A DNA stretch of 64,000 nucleotides, taken from NCBI RefSeq assembly GCF_033568475.1, contig NC_133121.1:135750375-135814374 (forward strand), given 5' to 3'. Source of the DNA: Henckelia pumila. Its lineage: Eukaryota; Streptophyta; Magnoliopsida; Lamiales; Gesneriaceae. Position numbers and translations under genes: made by a program. Below, in pieces: positions 26,771 to 36,435 of this stretch. The notes beneath the pieces are model-generated. The model saw nothing but the letters and a program-made list of their open reading frames with translations, made no database searches and was not told the origin of the DNA. Each line of letters starts with the position of its first letter. Position 1 is the first letter of the stretch.

Positions 26771-26935
26771 AGATTTGTGATACGTTGAGAGCAATTATCA
26801 AAAAATTATTATCATGGGTTGAAAGCATTTGGAAAAACAAAAAATCATCATGATCTAGAAAGTGAAATTTACTTCTTCATAATGTATTGTTTCCATGCTA
26901 TAGATAAACAAATTGGTTGGTTGAATGATGTCTTT

Positions 26936-28106
26936 TAGAACCGTCAAAACGGGTCGGGCACGTCAGGTAAGCCTGCGCCGCCATGAAAAAATTGGCGGGT
27001 TGGATTGGGGTTTTGCTGGTTCATTTGGAGGAGGGCCTAAACGGACCAACCCAAACGGGCCGCGGGTTAAGGCTAGGCGGAGTGAGCCGACCCACCAGTT
27101 TTTTTAAAAATAAAATTTTTAATTTTTAAAAATTATGGGCATAAAAATACTTATTTTAAAATCATGTGATTTTAAAATTTTAAAACTAATATTTGTAATA
27201 CGCTGCGTTTACTTAGTGTGATGAGATTACATATGGATAAATCATACTAGAACTATTAAAATGACTTTAAAGGATGTGGAATAATAATGGATAAAAAGTA
27301 ACATGTTTACTTTGAGTTATTAATTTTGAGATTGAAATAATGATCGAGGGACGAATTACATTTTTATCATCCACCTATGATAAATAATCTTAAGTTTACT
27401 TTTGTATTCATAAAATTTGGATTGGATTATTATTGAATATTTTAAATTATTCTTGATTCACATGTGAGACGTTTTCATTTAACAAAATTATTGAGTATAA
27501 AAATATGTATTTTTCATAGTTACATGAAATTGATAAATCGAAGAAAAAAAAATCTCCCTCTCATTAACGAGGTAAGTAAGATGATATATGATACATCAAA
27601 TACAATTCAAAACATTTACCACATGCATCATAATACGATAAACTATGTTATGCAAGAAACAAAACTAACATTCTAGTAATAAATACAGTAAGGTTGTAAT
27701 TAATTTTGAAACTTAAAATTGCATTAAAAATTAATTTAACAATTAAAAACTTCTATAAGCATGAATATCCTCTAGATAAAAATAAACATAATATGTTATT
27801 GATATCCATAAACAAAATCCAAAGACAGAATTATAAAGAAGCATGAAAATAACAAATCAAGGGAGGGTAGATTAGGTTTTATGTGGATTTTTTTCGACAA
27901 ATACTAATTTTATTTTTCGATTTTTTTATAATTTTTTATTATTTTTAAAAAATTTTGACGGGTTGACCCGCCTAGCCCGCAACCCGCGGCGGGACGGGGC
28001 GGAGTGGGTTAGGATTTTTATGGTCCATTTGGAGGCGGGCCTAAACGGGCCAACCCAAACGGGCCACAGGTCATTGCATGCCGGGCCGGCCTATCTGACA
28101 GCTCTA
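26936..28106. mobile_element. hAT non-autonomous element, 1171 bp, GC-rich ends
   Basis: Flanked by perfect 8-bp duplications ATGTCTTT (26928-26935 and 28107-28114). The ends are TAGAACCGTCA and TGACAGCTCTA, near-inverted copies of a hAT-style terminus. Both ends are strikingly GC-rich (about 150 bp each, with words such as ACGGGCC and AACCCAAACGGGCC), while the middle (27110-27950) is very AT-rich. No transposase frame is present. The GC-rich ends share a direct repeat (CCAACCCAAACGGGCC at both ends), so the element is more than a simple foldback. Confidence 0.88.
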
Positions 28107-28114
28107 ATGTCTTT

Positions 28115-28619
28115 GTGGTTTGTACATATGTCAGAGATAACAATAGATCGGGTTCGTATATTATTTTATGTTTCTGTCCCATCTTTATTTATTGTATCCA
28201 CCTCACATGCATCTTCATCCTCGTCGAGCATTCAAATTTCCTCTCCATCCCCATACATGTCGAAAGATCGGATACATATATCGTACTCAAATATCCTATT
28301 ATCACCTACAATTATATTTCTGTTTTAATTTGAATTATTTTGATAAAATTATGATCGTTTATCAAATTTTTATGAAACAATGAGCAAAAAATTAAAAATT
28401 AACAAATAACAAACAAAACATCACATAAGAAATAATAAAATAAAATAAATAACTTATTCTAATACTATTATTATCCTACACAACAACATTAACTTCATAC
28501 TAATAATTTTTTTTCATGTTATCCAACTACCATTAGACAAAGTAAATTAAAATTAAAACTTATTTTACAAAAATAAATACATAATGTATATATTTAATTG
28601 GGTATTCAAGTCGGATATG
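28115..28619. other. Intergenic between two hAT elements
   Basis: About 500 bp. An open frame from 27963 to 28328 overlaps the hAT right end and lacks any family signature. Nothing else is recognised. Confidence 0.5.
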
Positions 28620-28627
28620 AGTAGGAT

Positions 28628-29806
28628 CAGGGGCGAAGCCAGTATTCAGAAGTACCTGGGCTGGTTCCGCCCCCTTGCTAGACAATATATTGTGAAAAGT
28701 CAGTTAAAATCGAACCGAAATTTCTAAAATCGAATTAATTTTTTTTCAATAAACGAACCGATCGAACTTTACTACAAAGATAAAATAATCAAACAAACTT
28801 TTTTTCAATAAAACTAACCAATAGAATTTTACTACAAAGATCAAAAAAATCAAACAAAAAAAATCTATTTTTTATAAGTAACCAAATTAAGAGATCTTGA
28901 TCTTTTATAAAAAAAAAATTTTAAAAAAAGCCAAATTCTATTTCAAAAATTGTAGTTAAAAATTGAATTATATAAATTTAAATTATTTATTAAAAATATT
29001 TATTTTCCAATAAAAATTTATTAGAAAATTTAACATTATTAAAGTTTTTTTATAAATATTAAGTTTGTTAAGTTAACAAAACTATTATGTTAAAATCCGA
29101 AACCGTAGTGACCTAACCAATATTTTTAAAATCTAAAACCGGACTTCTGAATAAACTGAATCGATTTTTTAGATGAAGATCAACTCGGTAGGTTATTTCG
29201 ATTGAAATTGTTATTTTCTGTTTACCCTAGACTGTAATTGATGTCTAATCCTGATATATCGATAGATGCTGTTTCGATTTAAAAATAACTTTTAAAATTT
29301 TTATTTTCATCATTTCCTGAAATACCTAACTAGAAAATTGTGATCATCCCAGAAAATTTACAACAAGCCGTCATTTTTCAAATATCATAATTATTGAATT
29401 TTCAGTTATTCGAACTAAAAAATCGCAATACAAGCTCAATAATGATTGCAAATTAAAGTCAATAATTCTCAAATATTTCAATTTTCAACCAATTGATTAT
29501 TTTTTCTAAATTTCGCAACAATAGTTTTTAGGATAAAAATCCAAACTTAAAAATTTATATGTATCATAACTCAATATTAATTATCGCAACTAAATATTCG
29601 TCAAAATTTTAGAGTTGTCGAATTTCTCTCAAGATCGCATAATTTCAAAACATACGACAATAACCCAACCAACAAATGTAATTGAGTGTTTTATTTTTAG
29701 TTTTTTGCATGGGGCTGAATTTTTTTAAATAAATTTAATCTTACAACATTTTTTTTTAAAAAAAAGTGGGTGGGACTGGAGAGCCCGAGGGTGGCTTCCG
29801 CCCTTG
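28628..29806. mobile_element. hAT non-autonomous element, 1179 bp (CAGGGGCG type)
   Basis: Ends CAGGGGCGAAGCCAG and GGTGGCTTCCGCCCTTG are imperfect inverted repeats of a widespread hAT class. Flanks AGTAGGAT (28620-28627) and AGTAAGAT (29807-29814) match at 7 of 8 bases, a lightly mutated 8-bp target duplication. The interior is AT-rich and encodes nothing recognisable. Confidence 0.85.
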
Positions 29807-29814
29807 AGTAAGAT

Positions 29815-31020
29815 GTTACTACTTATTACATCTGCCTTCTCCTCAAACTCGAAAATTCTCATACTCATTTACTCGTTTATTTAATCGAGTCAAAAAATTC
29901 TCTTCATACCCTCTTCCATTCGAGTCGGATATTGAATTTTGCATTGGATTCGGAAGAAATAGTCAAGCTGATATATGTATTAAACAATATGCATGTCTAG
30001 TTAATTAAGTTGAGTGCTATGTTTGCAATTTGTATGATACCATAGCACAACGGTGTGCAAGTATAATTCCAGAACTATATGATCTCAGATATAATATTAG
30101 TAGTGATGTTATATTATATGTGTGTAAATTGAAATTTATGCTTTCAATATTGTCGCTAAAATTTTATATCAACGTAGACAAAAAAATAAAATAAAAATTT
30201 GAAAACTGAAAAAGTACATACATTTGAATATTTATGATTTTATAAATTAAAAAAAAGTGTAAAAAGTACTATATATCTGCCTCGGCCGTATCAATACGCA
30301 AGCGTGCGTTTTCATACCGATTAAGAAATTAAATTTTATAAATTAATAGGGTAATTAAATTTTAGAAAAAAATTTATCATTTTACCCTTATTTAATGAAG
30401 ATTATAATAAAATAAAATAATTATAAATGTAGCTAATGATATTATTTTAATATGGTAATATGGTAAAAGAGAATGAGAGATAAAATTAAATATGAAAACT
30501 ATGCTATATATATATTTGGGATTAATGAAAAAAGAAATGTAGTCTAAATGAGTTAGACGAGAGAAATATTTTTGTGATTTTGTGTTGATTACATCTTATT
30601 TCATCTCTCATACTAATTTGATCAATAGTGTTCAAAATTCAAATATTAACCCATGGCAAACCACATATTGAGGCATTATATGTGTTGTCATAATAAAATT
30701 TTAAAAGTATTTCGCTAGAATGATTTTGAACCAAGTGATTTTCAAACTAATACTATTATTCAGTATCATATTATTTTAATTTTGATAGTCACCAGAATTA
30801 AGTACGAATTCTCATACGTTCGGTTTTTTATAAAATAATAACAATTCACGCAATGCAGATATTTGATAATTTTATTATCGAAAACGATTTTTTAGCAATG
30901 GTATGAAAACTAAAATAAGGTGCAAGCAAATGGAATTGGCATGGAGTTGAAGATTGAAGCGCTGACTCAAAAAAAAAAAAAATTGAGTCAGGAGTCAAGT
31001 AACATAGGTGTAACATATAG
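29815..31020. other. AT-rich intergenic
   Basis: About 1.2 kb with no gene or named repeat that I can support. Confidence 0.5.
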
Positions 31021-31222
31021 AGCCCTTTTGGATTTGGTAGATATTTTTTTAAAAAAAGTGTTTTTTTAAGCTATAATTTGGGCTTTTGAAAAAGCTCTAA
31101 TTTTGACAAAAAAATGCTTTTTTAAGCACTTATTTTGTCATCCAAACACCTTATTAACTAAAAAAACATTTTTTTTAAAAAAAATATGTTTTTTAGTTTG
31201 GCTTTTGATACCAAACGGGTGG
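31021..31222. mobile_element. Foldback MITE with CCCTTTTGG / CCAAACGGG ends
   Basis: The left end is AGCCCTTTTGGATTTGG and the right end CCAAACGGGTGG. Between them are runs of A and T plus paired words (GCTTTTTTAAGCACTT, AAGCTATAATTTGGGC). The composition and ends resemble a common plant MITE class. No target duplication is certain. A related but degraded stretch lies at 54597-54745. Confidence 0.55.
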
Positions 31223-31639
31223 ATAAGATACTTAGATATTGATACAACCAAGGATAAAAACCAGACTCATCAAGTGATTCGTTATATTTTTTTTTTCTTT
31301 CTTTTTTTAAAAGGAAATATTTGCCTATATTCTATAAGTTGAAAAGAGGAAAAAAATTAGCTATGGTATTATAAAAAGCATTGGATACAATCATACAATT
31401 ACAATTTCGAGCTTTTTAAAATACATTTCGAATGAATTATACAAGTTTATATATGCTCTTTATTTTTTCATCAATATTAATTTTTGCTGGATCGTGTTTC
31501 ATATTTAAACTCGAATTAGTGTAGTAAAATATATTTCGAAATGCATTATGCATGAAATCATAACACATAACATGCATTTGATATTGTATTATATTAAATA
31601 CTAATATTATAATAAAAAATAATAATAATAATAATAAAC
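31223..31639. other. AT-rich flank ending in an ATA/TAA repeat
   Basis: Intergenic DNA whose last part (31592-31637) is an imperfect ATA/TAA repeat at the left border of the pararetrovirus fossil. No gene is seen. Confidence 0.6.
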
Positions 31640-33735
31640 TCATATATTCATTTGATATAAAAAATTTACAAAATGTCAATTTAGTTCTTCGTAAAAGATT
31701 CAATAAAATTGAGAAAGGAAAAAATAAAGTGTATGATCAAGAAAATTTTCAGGATATTGAAAATGATTATGATCAACAATATTATTTTAAAAAATTATCA
31801 TTCGTTGAGGACAATTACCTTTCTGTGTTAAGTATGGTTATATCTCAAAAGTGGTATACTAATATTACTCTTTTGATTGATAATTCTTATAAGAAAAATT
31901 TTATTGCTATGATTGATAGCGGTGAAGATTTAAATGTTATACAAGAAGGTCTTATACCTACAAAATATTTTCATAAGACTACTCATTATTTATCTCATGC
32001 AGGTGGAGAACAATTACCTAAAGCTTATATTTGCAAGGATAAAAATTGTATTGCTACAAGTTTCTTACTTGCTAAAAATATTTCTAGCCAACTTATATTT
32101 GGTCTTTCTTTTATTTATAAAATTTATCTTTTAACTCATATAGATGAAAAAGGAATCACAAGTATCTTTGAAGGGAAACCTATTTCTTTTCAGTTTATTA
32201 CAAAACCTATTAATAGGGTTTTAAATGGATTACATGATAAAATTGATAGAAAGATTTTTCATATAAATTTTTTAAAAGAGGAGGTCAATTCCTTAACTAT
32301 TGAAGAAAAGTTGAATAATCCTAAATTACAGGAAAAAAAATCCAATTTGTTCAAAATAAATTTTCTTTAGAAATCTATAATGATCATCCAAATGCTTTTT
32401 GGGAGAGAAAAAAACGTATTGTTTCTCTTCCTTATAAAGACACTTTTGATGAAAAAAATATTCCTACCAAGGTTCGGCCTTGTCAGATGAATTATGAATA
32501 TTTGGAATTATGTAAAAATGAAATAAAGTCTTTATTAGATAAAAAGTTGATAACTCCATCTCAGTCTCCTTGGTCTTGCACTGCCTTTTATGTCAATAAG
32601 CATTCGGAGAAGGAAAGAGGAGTTTCTAGGTTAGTAATAAATTACAAACCTCTTAATAAAGTTTTGAAATGGATTAGGAATCTTATTCCTAACAAAAAAA
32701 TATTTATTAGATAGACTTTTTAATGCTTTAATATTTTTAAATTTTGATTTAAAATCAGAATATTGGCAGATTCAAATATTAGAATCTGATAGATATAAAA
32801 CTGCTTTTAATGTTCTAATAGGACATTACGAATGGATAGTTATGCCATTTGGACTGAAGAATGATCCTTCAGAATTTCAACAAATTATGAATGATATTTT
32901 TTATCCTTTTAGTAATTTTATCATTGTTTATATTGATTGATATTTTCGTATTTTCTAAAGACATTGAATCCCATTTTAAACACTTGGAAATATTTAGAAA
33001 AGTGGTTATTCAAAATGGTTTTGTTATATCAAAATAAAAAATGTCTTTATTTCATACCAATATCAGATTTTGTTGTCATATGATAGAAAAAGGTAAAATT
33101 ATTCCTATACAAAGAAGTATAGAATTTGGTTCTAGATTTCCTGATGAAATAACTGATAAAACTCAGTTACAAAGATTTTTAGGAAGTCTTAATTATATAT
33201 CTTTCTATATTAAAAATCTTACTAATGATTCTTCTATTTTATATGATAGACTCAAGAATAATCTCTCTCCTTGGTCTATATAACATACTGAGGTTGTTAG
33301 AAAAATTAAATAAAAGGTTAAAAATATTCCTTGTCTTATGTTGGCTAATCCCCAATGGGAACAAAATTATTGAAACTGATGCTTCTGATAAAGGTTTTGG
33401 AGGAATTCTTAAACAGGTTAATCCTGATACAAAACAAGAATGTCTTGTTATATTTTATTCTGAAAAATGGAATGATGCACAGAAAAATTATGCTACCGTA
33501 GCTAAAGAAATTCTTGATATAGTTAGACGTGTCTTAAAATTTCAAGATAATTTATAAAATCAAAAATTTATAATTAAAACAGATTGTAGATCTACTAAAT
33601 TTTTGTTTCAAAAAGATTTTAAGCATGATGTTTCTAAGCAAATGTTTGCTAGATGGCAAACTCATTTAGCGCCTTTTGATTTTGAAATTATATATAAAAA
33701 ATGTGAAGATAATAATATGTACTCTGATTTTTAAC
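31640..33735 (+). pseudogene. Caulimovirid protease / reverse transcriptase / RNase H region
   Basis: Domain order left to right: aspartic protease with an AMIDSGEDLNVI active-site stretch (near 31905-31945), reverse transcriptase (about 32400-33280) with VMPFGLKN, and RNase H (about 33350-33720) with a TDASDKGFGGIL start. In living relatives this polyprotein segment matures viral proteins and copies RNA into DNA. It is a decayed fossil and not a working gene. Confidence 0.85.
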
Positions 33736-33762
33736 CTGAGAATACTTGTCATGTTTACAGCT

Positions 33763-35097
33763 ATGAGTAATCCAGGTAGGAGAAATAATTCCTCCTATAG
33801 AGGAAGAGGTGGTAGAGGAGCATCTCCTCAAATAATTGCTCAACATGACAATAAAAAGTTTATAGCTCATAATATTGCAAGTTCATCGGGGAGTCATACT
33901 CCAGAAAATAATGATCCATTATATGGTGAGTTTCAAGAATTCTTGAAACAGGAAAAAGAAAAAAAAGGTAATATTCCTGAATCATCGGCATCATATGTCA
34001 ATATTATAAAAGAAAATGATAGTGATTCTCAATATATTGAGAGTGAATATCAAGATTTGATTCTTCTTATAGAAGAGAAAGACATCCAATGGATGAAAAC
34101 TCCATGGACTATCATGAAAAAATATTTATCCAACACACCATATGTGAATGGATCTTATAAACAAAAAGGATTTTATGAAAATCTCCTTTTGTCCACTAAT
34201 ACAGTGGAAATTACTCATTTTTCTGTTAATACCCAACAGCAAGGAGTTTATAACTTCTCAAAATTTATTGTAAAAAAGATTATATCTATTGAAGAATGAG
34301 GAATATCTTCACTAGTTGAAAAAAAAAATTCTTAAAATAAAATGAATTTTAAATTCAATTATTGAGACTATTTATTTTATGAAAATCAAAAAAGAAAACA
34401 TTCGTGGTTTTTAAAAGTCTGCGAAAATATTTTTCATCATCCAGTTAATAATTGGTTTTTAGACTGGTGAAAGATATTTGGTCCCTCAGCAAAAATTTGT
34501 CTGAAATCCTTAAAGGATTAATGGAAGAATGGATTAACTGTTCTCCAAAAATTCAAGAATTATCCTCACAAACTATTGAGGGCAAGACAACTTGCATTTT
34601 CTTTATTGAATTTGGCATTCTATGGATTTGGAAATGGAAGCTCCAATCACGTTATACAGATAGAGGAATTCATTGTCTTTGGATAAAAAGTTTAACAAAA
34701 TTCTGGGAAAAAAATGATTAGAGAAGACCCAAAAACAAGAAAAGTGTATGGTGATGAAACCATTCAAAGTATTAATGAAAAAATCAAAAATTATAAGCAT
34801 AATTTGGAGAATAAAAAAGAGAAAGAGACTCCTAGTCCCTTCAAAATTATTACTCAAAAATATTTAGAGATTTATTAAAAAGAAAAAATGTTCGAGTTAT
34901 ATCTTGAAGAAATAAAGAAAGATCTATGCAGGAATCTTTCATACTCAGATTCAAAATCAGATACTTCTATGACATCGGAATCCAGTTATACTAAATTTCA
35001 TCGACAAATGTTTTTAGATGCGCAAGATCCTGAGGAAGAGATTATAGACTTTTCCATTCACAAAGTCTTTGATTTTTTAAAAAAGTCATTAAAATAA
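33763..35097 (+). pseudogene. Caulimovirid downstream gene region, function unknown
   Basis: The region starts with MSNPGRRNNSSYRGRGGRG, an arginine-glycine-rich head, just after the RNase H part. It continues through a conserved-looking section containing NTPYVNGSYKQKGFYENL and ends in an acidic, serine-rich tail (DSKSDTSMTSESS) closing with FDFLKKSLK. I recall similar unnamed proteins next to RT in plant genomes that carry florendoviruses. The RGG-like head suggests nucleic-acid binding, which is inference only. It is broken like the rest of the fossil. Confidence 0.6.
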
Positions 35098-35559
35098 AAT
35101 ATTAAAAAAAAGTGGTTTATGATGAACAAACACAAATATATTTGTCCCAAATGTTTCTGCTACATACAGTGGAAAATTTTTTTTGATCAAATCATTATCG
35201 ACATCCATATTAAGAGGCAGAAGAGTTTTGAAAAAAATTATTCTTATCCACAAGGAAAAGGATTCTAAAAGAAACCAAAAAATTAATAAAACATCATAAT
35301 GATAAATTTTAGCATTATATGAAGAAATATCCGAAAACTATAGAATGTATTCGGCAACAGCTTCCTAGAGAGATGATGTGACAACCAAAGACTTTTGCGA
35401 CAACCATTAAAGTCTTGATAAGAAGATTCGTCATCATATGACCAAAAAAGTTCACTAATGTCCAAAGACATCATTATTTACTTTAATAAAGTAGTATTAT
35501 TTTATTAAAAGTTGTATTATTGGTTATACTGTTTATTTTTAGGTTTTGAAATCCGAAGT

Positions 35560-35715
35560 TTCATGTTCGGCTCTTTCTTCTTTATATAGGATATTTTTTA
35601 GTTTTGTAAGCACGCTGCATTTTAGAATATTACCATCTCTTAAAAACTCTCTTGTAATTATTCTCTTGGAGCTTTCAGAAATAAAACTACTACTGGTTTT
35701 ATTGTAAGTTTCCTT
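35560..35715 (+). promoter_or_regulatory. Pararetrovirus promoter and polyadenylation region
   Basis: A TATA-like TTTATATAGG lies at about 35580-35590. About 95 bases further on, AATAAAAC lies at about 35680, the arrangement caulimovirids use for a terminally redundant transcript. It points rightward, toward the TAF15b-like gene about 850 bp away. Residual activity cannot be judged from sequence. Confidence 0.5.
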
Positions 35716-36115
35716 GTTTTTTTAAATTTTATTTTGTTATTTAAATTTTTAATTATTGTGTACTTATCCTGAATGACAGACTAAACTATTTTGTATTAAA
35801 TCATGAGCTGACAATATAATTATTTATAACTTGGTACTTATGTTGTTTTTGGATTCATAAAACATAAATCAAATTATTATGGGTTAAATCAGTAGGTTAA
35901 ATCACAGGTTCAAATATTTGATTAAAAGTTCTCTTTCAGCTCTTTAGCCGTTTTAGCCGTGTGAAGGCGTTTAGGCGTTTCCAAGCGATTTTTTGAAAAC
36001 TGATAATCAAACTATTTGACAATATCCTATGTATGATTTTGTAATATCCTATACTGATTTGTAATATCCTATAATAATGCGATCTATATGTTATCCCGGT
36101 TCCAGAATGGTATCA

Positions 36116-36150
36116 TAATATTATATTATAATAATAATAATAATAATAAA
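36116..36150. repeat. TAA repeat at the right pararetrovirus border
   Basis: An imperfect ATT/ATA stretch and then an uninterrupted TAA run directly follow the primer-binding-like end of the viral sequence. They resemble the ATA/TAA tract at 31592-31637 on the other side. Confidence 0.8.
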
Positions 36151-36318
36151 AAAAAAAGTCGAATTTTTAATTTTTTATAGTCCATTTTTCAGAGTAGTAA
36201 ACCGAGTTCAGCGAACCGGACCCATCCCACAAGACGGTTAGCTGGCAATCGAATCGCATCTAAAAGAAAAGCCTCGAACTAGCATATAAAGAATCCATCC
36301 ATTGGGCAAAGGGGGGAG

Positions 36319-36327
36319 AAACCCTAG
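36319..36327 (+). promoter_or_regulatory. Telo-box in the TAF15b-like 5' leader
   Basis: AAACCCTAG just upstream of the coding start. Telo-boxes are frequent near the transcription start of plant translation and RNA-processing genes. A TATA-like GCATATAAAG at about 36281-36290 precedes it. Confidence 0.5.
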
Positions 36328-36435
36328 TTTATCTTCTCGCCCCCTTTTTCCCGTCTTTAGGAACTCTGCTACTCGGTCAATTCACAAAAAAAAAAAAAAA
36401 AATCCGATTTTACATTTCTCTAGTAAATTTAGAGG

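Larger units (their letters stand above)
31640..36115 (+). mobile_element. Endogenous caulimovirid (pararetrovirus) fossil, Florendovirus-like
   Basis: About 4.5 kb of virus-derived DNA with aspartic protease, reverse transcriptase and RNase H, then a separate downstream open region, then a virus-style promoter and polyadenylation region, and finally a Met-tRNA primer-binding-like TGGTATCA at 36108. There are no LTRs and no integrase, which separates it from LTR elements. RT wording such as ITPSQSPWS and RLVINYKPLNK is typical of Caulimoviridae. A second gene after RNase H suggests the Florendovirus genus, but this is tentative. The movement and coat protein part expected upstream is absent. 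The copy is broken, with more than half a dozen interruptions, and looks old. Both borders touch TAA/ATA simple repeats. Confidence 0.85.

Noticed and set aside
27464-27676. Open frame inside the 1171-bp hAT element as a possible transposase
   Set aside because: 70 codons, AT-driven, and lacking any hAT catalytic or dimerisation motif.
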